8,221 nt of DNA from Gammaproteobacteria bacterium (GTDB taxonomy: Bacteria; Pseudomonadota; Gammaproteobacteria; Cardiobacteriales; Wohlfahrtiimonadaceae), in the NCBI GenBank assembly GCA_003864535.1, contig BHEQ01000079.1:1-8221 (forward strand), read 5' to 3'. The notes below the pieces were generated by a model. It ran no database searches and was not told the DNA's origin. It was given only the letters and a program-made list of their open reading frames with translations. Shown here piece after piece: positions 6,244-8,221 of the stretch; the first letter of the stretch is position 1; each line of letters begins with the position of its first letter. The position numbers were made by a program, and so were the translations under genes.

Positions 6244-8221
6244 TTATTTTAAAACCTTCTTAAGAAACTCACCTGTGTAGCTTTTTTTGCATTTAGCAAC
6301 CGTTTCAGGAGTGCCGCAAACTAAAATCTCGCCGCCTTTAGCGCCGCCGCCAGGACCTAGATCAATCAGCCAGTCTGCAGTTTTAATCACATCTAAATTA
6401 TGCTCAATAATCACTATCGTATTGCCTTGATCACGTAATTTATGCAGCACTTTGAGTAATTGGGCAATATCGTGAAAGTGCAAACCTGTAGTTGGTTCAT
6501 CCAAAATATATAAAGTTTTGCCTGTATCACGTTTAGAGAGCTCGCGCGATAATTTAACCCGCTGCGCCTCGCCACCTGAAAGCGTCGTTGCATTTTGCCC
6601 AAGGGTAATATAGCTTAAGCCTACTTCCATTAAAGTTTGGAGCTTACGATAAATTACAGGCACGGCTTTAAAAAACTCAGTGGCATCCTCAACTGTCATC
6701 TCTAGAATCTCAAAAATATTCTTATTTTTATAGCGTACTTCTAGAGTTTCACGATTATAACGCTTAGCCGCGCATTGATCACAAGGGACGTAAATATCTG
6801 GCAAAAAGTGCATCTCAACTTTAATCACTCCATCACCTTGGCAAGCCTCACATCGTCCACCTTTTACATTAAAACTAAAGCGTCCAATATTATAGCCACG
6901 TGTGCGTGCCTCTTGTGTGCCTGCAAATAATTCGCGAATAGGGGTAAATAAACCTGTGTAAGTGGCAGGATTTGAACGCGGAGTGCGCCCGATTGGGCTT
7001 TGATCTATCGTTACAATTTTATCTAATAAATCCAGTCCTAAAATAGCCTTATATGGCGCGACATCTATCTTAGAATCGTTGATTTGAGCTGAAGTTGCCG
7101 CGGCTAGGGTATCATTAATCAAGGTTGATTTACCTGAGCCTGAAACTCCCGTAATGCAAGTTAATAAGCCAATTGGAATATCAACAGTTACATTTTTTAG
7201 ATTATTTCCTGTTGCGCCTTCAATTCTAATTTGTTGATCTTTATTGTTTTTAACTCTTGTTTTAGGAATGGGAATACATTTCTTGCCTGATAAATATTGC
7301 CCTGTTAACGAGTTTTTATTGCTCATAATTTGCGCAGGTGTTCCTTGAGCGACAATCTCGCCGCCATGTACGCCAGCTCCAGGACCTATATCTAACACAA
7401 AATCAGCTTGCAAAATCGCATCTTCATCATGCTCAACCACAATTACCGTATTCCCTAAATCTCGAAGATGAAATAAAGTTTGCAGTAAACGCTCGTTATC
7501 TTTCTGATGTAATCCTATTGATGGCTCATCTAATACATACATCACGCCGACTAAACCTGCTCCAATTTGGGAAGCTAAACGAATCCGCTGCGCCTCTCCT
7601 CCTGATAGGGTTTCCGCGGAGCGCGATAAATTTAAATAATCTAAACCAACATTTACTAAAAATCCTAAGCGTGCTTTAATTTCTTTAATTATTCTCAGGG
7701 CAATCTCACCACGTGCACCGCTCAATTTAAGCTTATCCGCCCACGCAAAAGCCTCATCTATCGGTAGAGATGTAATTTGATGAATCGCTAAATTTTCAAT
7801 ATGAACATTGCGTGCCGCAACGCTTAAACGTGCACCAGAGCACTCAGGACAAGCGCGATTAGTCAGATATTTAGAAAGCTCATCGCGCACGGAATTTGAG
7901 TCGGTCTCGCGATAACGCCGTTTTAGATTATTTAATACTCCCTCAAACGCATGGGTTTTTTGTACCACTTGACCAGCAGCACCAATATATTCAAAATCAA
8001 CTAGAGTTTTACCCGTACCATTTAAAATAACAGCTTGATACTCTGGGTTTAACTCATTAAATGGCAGGTCAATATCAAATCCATAATGGTTCGCAAGCGA
8101 GCGCATCATCGAATAATAATAAATTGAGCGTTTATCCCAGCCGCGAATCGCACCATTACTTAGCGCAAGCTCAGGATGTGCAACGACTTTGCTTGGATCA
8201 AAAAACTCATTCACACCTAGC
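6244..8221 (-). CDS. uvrA: UvrABC excinuclease subunit A, C-terminal ~659 residues (5' end outside window)
   Basis: UvrA is the DNA-damage-sensing ABC-type ATPase of nucleotide excision repair; as a dimer it loads UvrB at lesions. The frame is open through the right edge. The visible part begins just after the first zinc module: LGVNEFFDP corresponds to the E. coli CDGLGVQQYFDP region, so the GTG at 8214 is an internal Val and about 280 residues are missing. Numbered from that Val, the first ATPase half shows the signature LSGGEAQRIRLA (203-214), Walker B YVLDEPSIGLH (226-236) and H-loop EHDED (261). The second half shows Walker A GVSGSGKST (356-364), a CXXC-19-CXXC zinc module (C455, C458, C478, C481), signature LSGGEAQRVKLS (545-556), Walker B YILDEPTTGLH (569-579) and EHNLD (604). 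The protein ends FLKKVLK, as the family does. The second module reads CAAKRYN where CKGKRYN is usual, a minor change. No clear terminator separates it from purL, which starts 119 bp downstream. Confidence 0.97.
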   Translation of the reverse strand, partial: LGVNEFFDPSKVVAHPELALSNGAIRGWDKRSIYYYSMMRSLANHYGFDIDLPFNELNPEYQAVILNGTGKTLVDFEYIGAAGQVVQKTHAFEGVLNNLKRRYRETDSNSVRDELSKYLTNRACPECSGARLSVAARNVHIENLAIHQITSLPIDEAFAWADKLKLSGARGEIALRIIKEIKARLGFLVNVGLDYLNLSRSAETLSGGEAQRIRLASQIGAGLVGVMYVLDEPSIGLHQKDNERLLQTLFHLRDLGNTVIVVEHDEDAILQADFVLDIGPGAGVHGGEIVAQGTPAQIMSNKNSLTGQYLSGKKCIPIPKTRVKNNKDQQIRIEGATGNNLKNVTVDIPIGLLTCITGVSGSGKSTLINDTLAAATSAQINDSKIDVAPYKAILGLDLLDKIVTIDQSPIGRTPRSNPATYTGLFTPIRELFAGTQEARTRGYNIGRFSFNVKGGRCEACQGDGVIKVEMHFLPDIYVPCDQCAAKRYNRETLEVRYKNKNIFEILEMTVEDATEFFKAVPVIYRKLQTLMEVGLSYITLGQNATTLSGGEAQRVKLSRELSKRDTGKTLYILDEPTTGLHFHDIAQLLKVLHKLRDQGNTIVIIEHNLDVIKTADWLIDLGPGGGAKGGEILVCGTPETVAKCKKSYTGEFLKKVLK

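Noticed and set aside
6228..6246. AAGCTT-centred inverted repeat after uvrA as an intrinsic terminator
   Set aside because: The stem is short and imperfect, not GC-rich, and is not followed by a T run in the direction of uvrA transcription.
8212..8214. GTG at 8214 as the start of uvrA
   Set aside because: The frame stays open to the window edge, and the residues just before it (Leu-Gly) fit the internal LGV-x-x-FFDP stretch that follows the first zinc module. It is an internal Val codon.

Overview
The window is a stretch of an AT-rich proteobacterial chromosome (I judge roughly 40% GC by eye, not counted) in which every supported gene lies on the minus strand, so transcription runs from high to low coordinates. 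The single-chain FGAM synthase of about 1350 residues (PurS-, PurL- and PurQ-like parts fused) is the form found in beta- and gammaproteobacteria. Several PurL stretches (for example the SPREIWSNEAQERYVLAI region) look to me more like Burkholderiales/Neisseriales than enteric proteins. A low-GC betaproteobacterium is therefore my best guess, from memory of homologues only.

Layout in transcription order: (1) 8221-6244, the C-terminal ~70% of uvrA (nucleotide excision repair), running off the right edge; (2) a 119-bp gap with a candidate promoter and a 9-bp direct repeat; (3) 6124-2066, purL (purine synthesis), carrying an unusual in-frame run of 15-bp tandem repeats that adds a five-fold LSPxD motif to the protein; (4) 2065-1745, a small multidrug resistance exporter of the EmrE/Qac type whose ATG directly follows the purL stop codon; (5) a gap holding seven 9-bp tandem repeats; (6) 1573-272, a DadA-like FAD-dependent D-amino acid dehydrogenase; (7) 269-1, the N-terminal ~90 residues of an EamA/DMT-superfamily transporter, starting 2 nt after the dadA stop and cut by the left edge.

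purL and the exporter gene are probably one transcriptional and translational unit. dadA and the EamA transporter gene form a second tight pair, perhaps handling the same amino-acid substrate. No rRNA, tRNA, insertion sequence, CRISPR array or convincing intrinsic terminator was seen, and no gene-free gap exceeds 300 bases. The core content is ordinary housekeeping. The features that deserve a second look are the two unrelated short tandem-repeat arrays, one inside an enzyme and one between genes. I did not find evidence of a new multi-gene system.
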